From contig BFEA01000013.1 of assembly GCA_003427395.1 (NCBI GenBank), positions 6,795,936 through 6,824,723 on the forward strand: 28,788 nt of DNA, in the 5' to 3' direction. The number at the start of each line of letters is the position of its first letter. Position 1 is the stretch's first letter. Origin of the DNA: Chara braunii (taxonomy: Eukaryota; Streptophyta; Charophyceae; Charales; Characeae). Of the stretch, positions 1-8,177 are shown one piece after another. The notes under the pieces were generated by a model. It ran no database searches. It was not told where the DNA came from and was given only the letters and a program-made list of their open reading frames with translations. The translations under genes were made by a program, and so were the position numbers.

Positions 1-1069
1 GATATCAACTAAGCAATGGACTTGACAATGCACAAAGAGAAGAGAGCAACTAAGCAAAGATTCAGAACATGAACTTGACAATGCACAAAGAGAAGGGATC
101 AACTAAGCAAAGATCCGGAACATGAACTTGACAATGCACAAGGAGAAGAGATCACCTAAGCAAATGGACTTGACAATGCACAAAGAGAAGAGATCAACTA
201 AGCAAAGATCCGAACATGAACTTGACAATGCACAAGGAGAAGAGATCAACTAAGCAATGGACTTGACAATGCACAAAGAGAAGAGAGCAACTAAGCAATG
301 AACTTGACAATGTACAAAGAGAAAAGAGCAACTAAGCAATGAACTTAACAATGCACAAAGAGAAGAAAGCAACTAAGCAAAGATCCGGAACATGAACTTG
401 ACAATGCACAAAGAGCAGGGATCAACTAAGCAAAGATCCGAAACATGAACTTGACAATACACAAGGAGAAGAGATCAACTTAGTAAAGATCCGGAACATG
501 AACTTGAAAATGCACAAGGAGAAGAGATCAACTAAGCAAAGATCCGGAACATGAACTTGACAATGCACAAGAAGAAGAGATCAACTAAGCAATGGATTTG
601 ACAATGCACAAAGAGAAGAGATCAACTAAGCAAAGATCCGGAACATGAACTTGACAATGCACAAGCAGAAGAGATCAACTAGGCAAAGATCCGGAACGTG
701 AACTTGACAATGCACAAGGAGAAGAGATCAACGAAGCAAAGATCCGGAACATGAACTTGACAATGCACAAGGAGAAGAGATCAACTAAGCAATGGACTTG
801 ACAATGTACAAAGAGAAAAGATCAACTAAGCAAAGATCCGGAACATGAACTTGCCAATGCACAAGGAGAAGAGATCAACTAAGCAATGGACTTGACAATG
901 CACAAAGAGAAGAGATCAACTAAGCAATGAACTTGACAATGCACAAAGAGAAGAGATCAACTAAGCAATGAACTTGACAATGCACAAAGAGAAGAGATCA
1001 ACTAAGCAAAGATTCGGAATATAAACTTGACAATGCACAACGAGAAGAGATCAACTAAGCAATGAGTTT
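1..1069. repeat. Tandem satellite with 41-bp and 53-bp monomers
   Basis: About 22 head-to-tail monomers share the core ACTTGACAATGCACAA and the junction GATCAACTAAGC. Two lengths alternate irregularly. The short form (41 bp) reads AAGCAATGGACTTGACAATG. The long form (53 bp) carries an extra 12 bp, the AGATCCGGAACA block, before ATGAACTTG. I read the order as S L L S L S S S L L L L S L L L S L S S S L plus a partial copy. Long copies mostly have CAAGGAGAAG after the core and short copies CAAAGAGAAG, so the two forms differ at linked sites and are true subfamilies. Translated frames are repeat noise. The array starts at base 1, so it is probably truncated by the contig edge. Confidence 0.95.
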
Positions 1070-1109
1070 GACATGGTAACAATAGACTAGTGGAAGCATA
1101 TGCACATGG

Positions 1110-2155
1110 AGGGAAGATCATCCGGAACATCACATGCTATTGCGTGAGTGAGAACAAGAGTCTAAGTAGGCAAGATCATCAAGGTTGAATCAAAGGTCAT
1201 CCATGGGAGTAACGGTGCACTACTACCTAGTGTATGAGTGAGAATTACAAGTTTGGAGAGCCCATGTCACCATGATCGTATCATGGATCAACCATGGGTG
1301 TAGCGCTATACCACCTACTAGTGTGGGTGCGAAAATCACAAGTTTGAAGCTCCCATATCACTAAGATTGCATCAAGAAGCATCCATGTGTGAAACGCTAC
1401 ACTACCTACTAGTGCGGGTGTGAAAAACAAAAGATTGAAGCTCTCAAATCACCAAGATTGCATCAAGAAGCATCCTTGTGTGAAGCACTACACTACCTAC
1501 TAGTGTCAGTGTGAAATTGACAAGTTTGAAGCTCTCAAATCACCAAGATTGCATCAAGAAGCATCCTTGTGTAAAGCGCTACACTACCTACTATTGTGAG
1601 TGTGAAAAAGACAAGTTTGAAGCTCTCAAATCACGAAGATTGCATCAAGAAGCATCCATTGAAGAAGCGGAGTACTTCCTACTAGCATGTGAAAGAAAAA
1701 CAAAAGTTGCACTAGGCGATCTCACAAGCTTTGAGCAAGAGATCATCCATGGAAGAATCGGATGATCTCCTACTAGTGTGTGAGTGATGAACAAAGGTTA
1801 GAGGAGCCCAAGTCACAAGTGAACAACTTGAGACCAACCATAGAATAATCGGAATACCACCTACTAGCATATGAATGAAAAACAAGAGATTGAGTAGCCC
1901 AAATCACAAGTAATCAACTTGAGATCATCCATAGATGAATCGGAACACTACCTACTAGCATGTGAATGAAAAACAAGAGATTGAGTAGCCCAAATCACAA
2001 GTAATCAACTTGAGATCATCCATAGATGAATCAGAACACTACCTACTAGCATGTGAATGAAAAACAAGAGATTGAATAGCCCAAATCACAAGTAATCAAC
2101 TTGAGATCATGCACAGATGAATCGAAACATTACCTACTAGCATGTGAATGAAAAA
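1110..2155. repeat. 91-bp tandem satellite
   Basis: The landmark ACTACCTACTAG recurs at 1310, 1401, 1492, 1583, 1674, 1765, 1856, 1952 (as CTACTAG), 2043 and 2134. The spacing is 91 bp almost throughout, with more diverged copies back to about 1110. The last copies, with AATCACAAGTAATCAACTTG, are nearly identical, whereas the 1380-1640 copies form a separate subgroup with CATCAAGAAGCATCC. The period is not a multiple of 3. An 84-codon open frame at 1511-1765 is therefore a product of the repeat and not a gene. The repeat is unrelated in sequence to the 41/53-bp satellite next to it. Confidence 0.93.
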
Positions 2156-2179
2156 CAAAAACTGCAATATCCCATTAAT

Positions 2180-2436
2180 AGGGAGAAGGAGAGGGGAGAA
2201 GGAGAGGGAGAAGGAGAAAGGGAAGAAGAAGAAGATGAAGAAGAGGATGAAGGGGAAGGAGAGGCAGAGGGAGAAGAAGAAGAAGAAGAAGAGGAAGAAG
2301 AAGAGAAGAGGAGGAGGAAGAAGAAGAAGAAGAAGAAGAAGAAGAAGAAGAAGGAGGGGAGGGAGGAGAAGAAGAAGAGGAAGAAGAAGGAGGAGAAGAA
2401 GAAGAAGAAGAAGAAGAAAAAAAGAAAAAAAAAGAA

Positions 2437-2508
<72 letters not shown>
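2180..2508. repeat. Polypurine tract (GAA/GAG-rich) ending in A71
   Basis: After 2179 the plus strand is almost purely purine: GGAGAA, GAA and GAG runs with isolated T at 2236 and 2248 and C at 2265, then no pyrimidine from 2266 to 2436. After one C at 2437 comes an uninterrupted run of 71 A (2438-2508). The long Glu/Lys/Arg or Phe/Leu frames on both strands come from this composition and are not proteins. Such tracts can form triplex (H-) DNA and are prone to replication slippage, so the length in the assembly is uncertain. Confidence 0.93.
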
Positions 2509-2512
<4 letters not shown>

Positions 2513-3611
2513 TCTCTTCCTTCCACTCACCTTGCTAGTGTCTTATAAATGAATTCTCAATCTTGATGAAGTTCTCCTCCTTCTTGCACAACTTCTCCTT
2601 AGCTATGGTTTCCTCCTTCTTCAAGCCCTTCTCTCCTTCTTCCTTACTCTCTCTCAGGCTATGGCAAGTTCCCCCAGCTATGGTTATGGAGTCTTCCCCT
2701 CTATGAGGGCTAATGGGGCTCCTCTAGCCTCTCCTTCTCTCCTACACCCAGGGGGAATATGGCGGATCACCTCCCAGGTGTCTCTCCTACCATCACTATC
2801 CTCTAGAGTCCTCTCCACTACCTCCTAGTCTCCCCTAAGCTCCTCCACTAGCATGGGCTCCTCTCCTCTCACTCCAAGTGCAAAGGTGCTCCTGTGAGCT
2901 CACTTGGGCAGCATGGGCACTCATGCAAATGTGAGAGTGGCGGACTGCATCCTCAGCTTATGTAGGCTGAAACCAGCAGTCCGGCCAGCCCATGAGCCTC
3001 CCCATGAGCCTTGAGGTGAACCGAGGTACCCCCAAGGCAAAATTCCCTCACTAGGCCCTCCTGGAGGTACCTCGGCCTCATTTTGGCCAAGTACATGCAG
3101 TCCAAGTGGTTGGTACCAACTCAGACTGCCTCTTGGCCTACCCCGACCTCTTTTTCATTGCTCAAATGCTGCCCCCGAGGGTCCTAATGCCCAAGGGGCA
3201 GCAATACTTGAAAGAAAAAGGCCTTGTGGGTCTTTTTCTCAATTTTTTCAAGTTTCGGCCTCTTTTGAGTAGGCCAGAGCATTTTTCCATATGGCGGCAC
3301 ATTTTCAGCCTTGGATCTGGCTGAGATCCGACGCCAACAATAATCCGAGCTACCCCCTAGTAGCCCTTGCTTCAATTTTGAGCCCCTAAGTCCAGTTTTT
3401 CAATTTTTGGTGCATCTGGGTCTCTTTTTGGGCCAAATGCACAGTTTTTTCCTTTCCTCTCTTTTGTTTCTTTCCATTTTGGGTTGCCATCTCATTCCGG
3501 AGCTAGCCGTTTTGAGCTGGCCCACAAAAGACGGCTAGTTCCTCCCTACCATAAGGGTCATATCTCTACAATCCGGATTGCCCTCCCTCATTCTAGGAGG
3601 GATGAGGTCAC
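2509..3611. other. Unassigned, no gene seen; two perfect inverted repeats
   Basis: The first part (to about 2870) is pyrimidine-rich on the plus strand, continuing the strand bias of the preceding purine tract in the opposite sense. No frame gives a recognisable protein. CCGAGGTACC at 3021-3030 is matched by its exact complement at 3066-3075. CTAGCCGT at 3503-3510 is matched by ACGGCTAG at 3531-3538. The last 30 bp (CCTCAT near 3587 and ATGAGG near 3602) also fold back on themselves just before the probable LTR at 3612. Confidence 0.5.
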
Positions 3612-4562
3612 TGTTGGGACATGCCAGTCCCTACTGTGCAGGTCCCAATAGGCCGACACACTCTCCTCCACTCCTTTCTCCCTTTTGTCTCATTCTCCCT
3701 CCTTTTTCTCTCTTTTTTTTTTTCTTTTTATTTTATTTCTGTTGTGACAAGTGTTAAACTGTTGTGCACCCTCTTTCTAGGCCCTAGGGCCTCATTCAAG
3801 GTCAGGTTCATGGCCGTTACATCTCGGATTCTAGTCCCCTGCCACTTGTCCCGTCGGTGGTCCCCTACACTTAGTCCCGTCGGTGGTCCCCGACACTTAG
3901 TCCCGCCGGTGGTCCCTGACTCTTAGTCCCGTCAGCGGTCCCCGACTCTTAGTCCCGTTGTCGGTCCCCGACACTTAGTCCCGTTGTCGGTCCCCAACAT
4001 TTTTCGCCCTGGACGCCATTATTTTTACTTAGTCCCACGTGGCCCCGGGTGCCTTTTCCCGAGGTGTCTCATGCCCCTTGGGCGTCTTGTCGCCCCATAG
4101 CAACCCCTCTCCTTAGTCTTTCCTCGCGCCTTGTGCGTGCCGATCTTTTTGGTCGTGGGCCTCCGCTCCGAGGCTCCCATAGATGGTCCTCACGTTGGCC
4201 CCTCATTTTCTGGCTTCCCGCGGCTTCTGGCCGCCCATCTCTCGACTTCCTAATTCCCTTACTGTTGTTGCGCTGCAATTGCTAGTTCAAAGGACGCTTT
4301 GGCCTTAGTTTTATTGTATTCTGATGGCCCTCCCGGCCTTCTGCTATGTTCTATGTGCCCCTGTTCTTGCGCTCGCTTGCTTGCCGCCGCTAATCCTTTC
4401 CTCTTGTGGTTCTCTCCTCAGGGCACCACTCCCTTTTGCGGCCTAGTCCTTTGTCTTTTCTCTCTCCTGCTTCCTCACTCCAGATTTCTCTGTTGTGCAC
4501 AAATTGTCCGTATTCAATCTCTCGAGTGATGGGAAGTTATTCGGGACCCACCAGTCCCGACA
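3612..4562 (-). mobile_element. Probable LTR (minus strand) of a methyltransferase-bearing retrotransposon
   Basis: The block begins (plus strand) TGTTGGGACA and ends AGTCCCGACA. These are TG...CA termini forming an imperfect inverted repeat, as LTRs have. Read on the minus strand it would start TGTCGGGACTGG. It is immediately preceded there by GAGTGGGGGTAA, a good polypurine tract that also ends in a TAA, so this fits a 3' LTR. Length is about 951 bp. It carries a 26-bp minisatellite (3844-3998) whose unit repeats the GTCCCGAC terminal motif. No second LTR copy or target-site duplication is visible in the window. The boundaries rest on termini only, so a solo LTR or a chance match remains possible. 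Confidence 0.5.
3844..3998. repeat. 26-bp minisatellite, six copies
   Basis: Six units (25 bp, then five of 26 bp) of the form ACTTAGTCCCGTCGGTGGTC followed by CCCGAC. The middle varies (GTCGGT, GCCGGT, GTCAGC, GTTGTC) while ACTTAGTCCCG and GGTCCCC stay constant. It lies inside the probable LTR and echoes that element's terminal GTCCCGACA. Confidence 0.93.
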
Positions 4563-4574
4563 CATTACCCCCAC
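4563..4574 (-). other. Polypurine tract next to LTR
   Basis: On the minus strand GAGTGGGGGTAA directly precedes the TGTCGGGAC terminus at 4562. A G-rich purine tract abutting the 3' LTR is the plus-strand DNA priming site of LTR retrotransposons. An in-frame stretch before it (4575-4600) ends at this TAA, so the element's last frame may close inside the tract. Assignment rests on position and composition. Confidence 0.5.
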
Positions 4575-4786
4575 TCATTCGCGATGTCCTCATCGCGCAC
4601 CAATCTCTTGTTAGTAGGTTTTGGAGGGATAGACGGGAGAGGAGGGTGAGGTGTTATGGGTGGTTAGTTTGCCAGGGTCCGTTTTGTTCTTTTCCCATTC
4701 CTTTCTCAATGTCTTCCTTAGCTTCCGCCCCTTGGGGTGGAGGAGGGTATGGGGGAGTCGAAGGTTCTACAGCTTAGACCAGGTTG

Positions 4787-5338
4787 CTAATTTCCATCAT
4801 AGCTCTGCCTCTTTATCTTTCCCTCAATCGAGACGCGAACTTCTTCTTCAGTCAACTCTGTATACTCAGCAGGGCAGCCCATAATTCTTTCGCCTTCAGT
4901 AACATGAAGCAGACGAGGCTCTCCTTGCTTCATGCACTTAACTACTGGTATGCTTGCTTTATTCCCAGGGTGACAATTTGTAGTCATAACACAATTGGTT
5001 TTCTCATTTTATGCCTTGGCTTTGTTGGTAACAAACTGTAGGCAAGTTTTTAGATGCGACTCAATGTCAGGCATTTGCTCCGGAAGGAAGATGTTTGTCT
5101 AGTACAACCGCCGCCTTTGCTGTGGTGATACCCACTTCGAATCGGTGAGCCCAGGCACAATTCCCCTTAAGTGTTTCGTAATCTCAAATCTGTCTTCTCA
5201 TTTCATCGAGGAAGCATTCTTGAGCAGAAACCATTTTGGTCTTGCCTCATTCATTACTCTTATAAAAAAATAATCTACTTTTCGGCCCGTGCAATCCATG
5301 TTTTCCCTTTACCGTTCCCCGACGCTCAGGCCTTGCCA
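4787..5338 (-). pseudogene. Decayed DNMT3-type cytosine-5 DNA methyltransferase, C-terminal half
   Basis: C5 methyltransferases add a methyl group to cytosine in DNA. One frame runs through 183 codons (numbering from 5338). It shows, in canonical order: QGLS (residues 2-5), the segment following the catalytic PC loop; TGR followed by YFF and ARP (17-34), as between motifs IV and VI of DNMT3; KNA (40-42) where motif VI should read ENV; QQRRRLY (73-79) for motif VIII (QxRxR); TEGERIMGCP and YT (147-160) for motif IX; and GN (182-183) for motif X. It is broken by in-frame stops at codons 10 (TAA), 47 (TGA), 80 (TAG, where the family has Trp) and 110 (TAA), with no frameshift. The residue at the catalytic Cys position reads Trp, and motif I is not found. 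Canonical order favours DNMT3 over the permuted DRM type. It lies 212 bp upstream, on the same strand, of a polypurine tract and probable LTR, so it may be retrotransposon cargo. The family call is fairly sure; the element assignment is inference. Confidence 0.72.
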
Positions 5339-5489
5339 AATCCACATGCATCTCCCCCGGGTCCTTTCGCCCGACTTTCCTCAGGTCCTGCCAATTTTGC
5401 ATTCATATCACTCTTTGTCCTTTCTTGTTTCTTGCTTATTTTTAACTTTTTCATGCATGCTGCCCAGTTCATCCCTTGTGCATCTCTCT

Positions 5490-6086
5490 TTTAGACACCT
5501 TGTCAGACCGGTTTCCAAAGACTCATCTGTTTCCCAGCCTGCCAGTCCTTCTCTAAGATCCATACATAGTCCATCATATGAGTCTTTTCTTTTCCAGACG
5601 TCTTACTCGGCCCATTTTCAAGCTTATGTCAAATCAATCACACAAGTCGCTTGCCAGGCCTTTTCTCAAGCTCATGCAACGTCAATTTCTCACCCGTTTC
5701 TCTTCTGCACATCTTGTCAGGCCTTTTCTTAAACCCGCGCAAAGTTAATTACTCATCCATTTTTCTCTTCTGGACATCTTGCCAGACCTCTTCTCAAGCT
5801 CATGAAACGTTAATTACTCATTCATTCTTTTCTTTTGGACATCTTGCCAGACTTTTTCTCAAGCCTGCACAAAGTCGATTACTCATCCATTTTTTTTTTC
5901 TGGACATCTTGCGAGGCCTTTTCTCAAGCCTGCGCAAAGTCAATTACTCATTCATTCTTTTCTTCTAGACATCTTGTCAGGCCTTTTCTCAAGCCTGCGC
6001 AAAGTCAATTACTCATTCATTTTTTTTTTCTGGACATCTTGCCAGACCTTTTCTCAAGCCTGCGCAAAGTCAATTACAAAGTTCAA
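5490..6086. repeat. 65-bp tandem repeat
   Basis: The landmark GGACATCTTGCCAG recurs at 5707, 5772, 5837, 5902, 5967 and 6032, exactly 65 bp apart, with a less exact copy near 5642 and degenerate copies back to about 5490. Each unit also has TTTTCTCAAGCCTGCGCAAA and a T-rich stretch of variable length. 65 is not a multiple of 3, so the open frames here drift and are not genes. Parts of the motif (GGCAAGGCCTGAG on the minus strand) appear as far as 5340, touching the methyltransferase fragment. Confidence 0.93.
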
Positions 6087-6723
6087 ACTTCGAACTCATA
6101 GCTCAGTTTTTCAAGTGTGGCCCTGCTGATGAAAACGGAATATGGGAGGAATTAAAAAGGAGGGAAAAAGAGGAGAGAATGATGAGAAAGGAAGGAGGAG
6201 CAGGAGGAGGAAGACGAAGAGGAAATACTTATGATGATGATAATGTTGTTGATGATATTGATGAGATGACACTTCTGCTGCTCTTGACGATGATAAAGTT
6301 GTTGCTGCTCTTGATGCTGATGACCTTTTCAAGCAGGTGTAATGAACCCAGTCTCGTTGAGAAGCCAGTCAGTATTGCAATAGGAATCTGAACCCAGCAC
6401 GCCTCATGAAGTCTCCAACATCAATTACAAGTCCATGTCACGATCATATGCACATCTCAAGAGTCTCGTCTCATCAAAGAAGAGCCTAAGAGGTAAGAGG
6501 GAGGAGAGAAGAGACAGAGAAGAGGAGGGAGAGTCACAATGATAATCAATAGTACATGTATGTTTCCCTCTCTCTCCCTCTCCCACTTCGGGCTTCTCCC
6601 CTATCGACACCTCAGCAATGAATGTTTCTCTGACGTCCTCTCACATAATCACTTGTGCAGACCATTACAATACGCTCATCCTCCATTGCAATCAGACTCG
6701 CTTTCTTTCACAACTCACATACA
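6087..6723. other. Unassigned; trinucleotide-rich, no gene seen
   Basis: 6145-6230 is purine-rich (GGAGGAGCAGGAGGAGGAAG). 6228-6315 is a degenerate GAT/GTT/CTG trinucleotide stretch that reads as Asp/Val/Leu runs. I recognise no protein in either strand. The stretch ends at the probable LTR terminus at 6724. Confidence 0.5.
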
Positions 6724-7127
6724 TGTAAACAGGTAGCGCAACAATCTGGCGACAAGCGCCCACTCAGAACTCAGAGATATGGTAACCAAGAACGCAGTTC
6801 AGATACAAGCTCACTTCGAAGGGCTATGGCGCAACAGCGCCTGTACAACTCTCTGTTCGTCGCCAACCCAACTCTGTTGTTCACACACACAGGATCACCC
6901 TGGATATCCCACATGTGTCATACTGTACACACACCCACACACACACGCTACACTCCTCTACCAGCTATGGCGGCTATGGCCGCCACTACCCCTATCGCTA
7001 TGGCTAAACTCTCCTTCTCGCCCACTTCGTCTTCGGGCTCACTGCAGACCACCTCGCACAAGTCGTTGTGGCAGCACTTCCGCATGGCTTACGCAGGAAT
7101 GAATGAATGGCTGGGCACTGCCTCTTG

Positions 7128-7134
7128 ATTTATA
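7128..7134 (-). promoter_or_regulatory. TATA box of the LTR promoter
   Basis: On the minus strand TATAAAT sits inside the probable LTR. It is well placed to start a transcript that runs out through the LTR end. The call depends on the LTR assignment. Confidence 0.4.
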
Positions 7135-7397
7135 CTTCTGTATCTTGTTGGTCTGCCCCTTTTCCATGCCCCTGGTGCACACAGTCCCGCACGGTACTTG
7201 CTTGACTGGACTGTGACTGACTGGGACCGGTACCGCGGACTGCATTGGTTTGCACTGCCAACTCAATGCAGTCGCACTGCTGATGTACCGCAGTTGGGCT
7301 CACCACTTGCCCACTTGCCTCTGTCTAAACGTGAGCCATACTTCGGAAAGCCACCACTAGGACCTTCCGGAAGGCTGCAGACTTGGCCTTTCGAACA

Positions 7398-7475
7398 CTG
7401 TAGCAGCTACGACCTTGACCTTTCAGGACTGTAGCAGCTACAACCTTGACTTCTCAGGACACCTACAGCTACGAC
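7398..7475. repeat. 31-bp repeat, three copies
   Basis: CTGTAGCAGCTACGACCTTG occurs at 7398, again with one change at 7429, and in a degenerate form near 7460. The period is 31 bp and the array lies in the U3 part of the probable LTR. Short repeats here often act as enhancer-like elements in LTRs, but nothing shows that directly. Confidence 0.75.
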
Positions 7476-7725
7476 CTCTAGGCCTCACTATGACCTCTAT
7501 CCAATAGGTCTACAGATCGAACCCCTACCACCTACGGACCTACGACAGGCTACCAACTGTTACAAATACACAGGTCACGGGTTCAACTCTCGGGGTCGAC
7601 ACAGGTAATGTACACAGGTAAGGTAAAGTCTAAGGATCGAGCCCTGGGATCTGCATTTGCTACCGCTAGCAGGTGAATACTGTTTCACTCCCGCCGGCCT
7701 AAATTCGAGGTCCTCCGATAATAAC

Positions 7726-8177
7726 TCAGTCCAAGGCAGGACCTTTACCTTTCCTATCTCTCTCGTAGGCCCTAACTATGCCGGGAGCTGTTTCTAGAAG
7801 TTCTGTTCTAGTAAACCAGCGGTCGTCCTCTGGTTCCTGATAAGCAAACCGGACCTTATACTGTTTCTGTGGACGACCTCTACCTCCTGTTCTAAACACA
7901 TCTTCACGTACAATGCAGTCAATGTCATACCTTCGTCCATGTCTGGAGGGATCATGGATCTTCTAGATGGAAACTGTTGACTTGTGACACGCGGCAACAA
8001 CTTTGATGCATGAAACACAGGGTAGGTGTGGAGGTGTGTTGAGATCTCTACTGTGTAGGACGGCCCATTTTCTCTGCCCTTGACTTCTAGCACCGGCCAT
8101 GGTCCCCTGTACGCTGGCAGTAACTTATGCGAGATGTTTTCCTCAGGAGCAAACTCTTTGGACTTGACCCAGACTAA
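7726..8177 (-). pseudogene. Ty3/gypsy integrase C-terminus and chromodomain-like tail
   Basis: Reading down from 8177 the frame gives LVWVKSKEF, then LLPAYRGPWPVLEVKGREN, TYPVFHASKLLP and PPDMDEG. This is the integrase C-terminal region (the GDLVWV and HPVFHVS-type motifs) that binds DNA during insertion. A one-base loss near 7931 shifts the frame. The other frame then continues without a stop through REDVFRT, GRGRPQKQYKVRF, EPEDDRWFTRTELLETAP and RAYERD to a TGA at 7728-7726, a chromodomain-like tail of the kind that targets insertion. The fragment is cut at 8177 by the LINE and its next upstream codon is at 10491. The element would end in the LTR at 7687. Confidence 0.85.

Larger units (their letters stand above)
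6724..7687 (-). mobile_element. Probable 3' LTR of the gypsy element at 7726-8177
   Basis: Plus-strand ends are TGTAAACAG and CTGTTTCA, so on the minus strand the LTR runs TGAAACAG...CTGTTTACA: TG...CA with near-perfect inverted termini. It starts 39 bp after the pol stop codon (7726). A TATA box (TATAAAT, minus strand, 7134-7128) lies about 550 bp in, a reasonable U3 length for a 964-bp LTR. Internal features are a 31-bp triplet repeat (7398-7475) and a CA-rich stretch (6886-6950). The matching 5' LTR is not in the window, so exact ends cannot be proven by comparison. Confidence 0.62.

Noticed and set aside
1511-1765. 84-codon plus-strand open frame
   Set aside because: It lies wholly in the 91-bp satellite and its residues repeat with the repeat.
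1-2155. CRISPR array
   Set aside because: The repeats are direct and head to tail with no unique spacers, and the context is eukaryotic.
2096-2552. Long Lys/Glu/Arg and Phe/Leu frames on both strands
   Set aside because: These are translations of the purine tract and A71, with no other protein-like content.
5651-6101. Open frames with repeating FFLDILP-like residues
   Set aside because: They are produced by the 65-bp tandem repeat; the frame drifts between copies.
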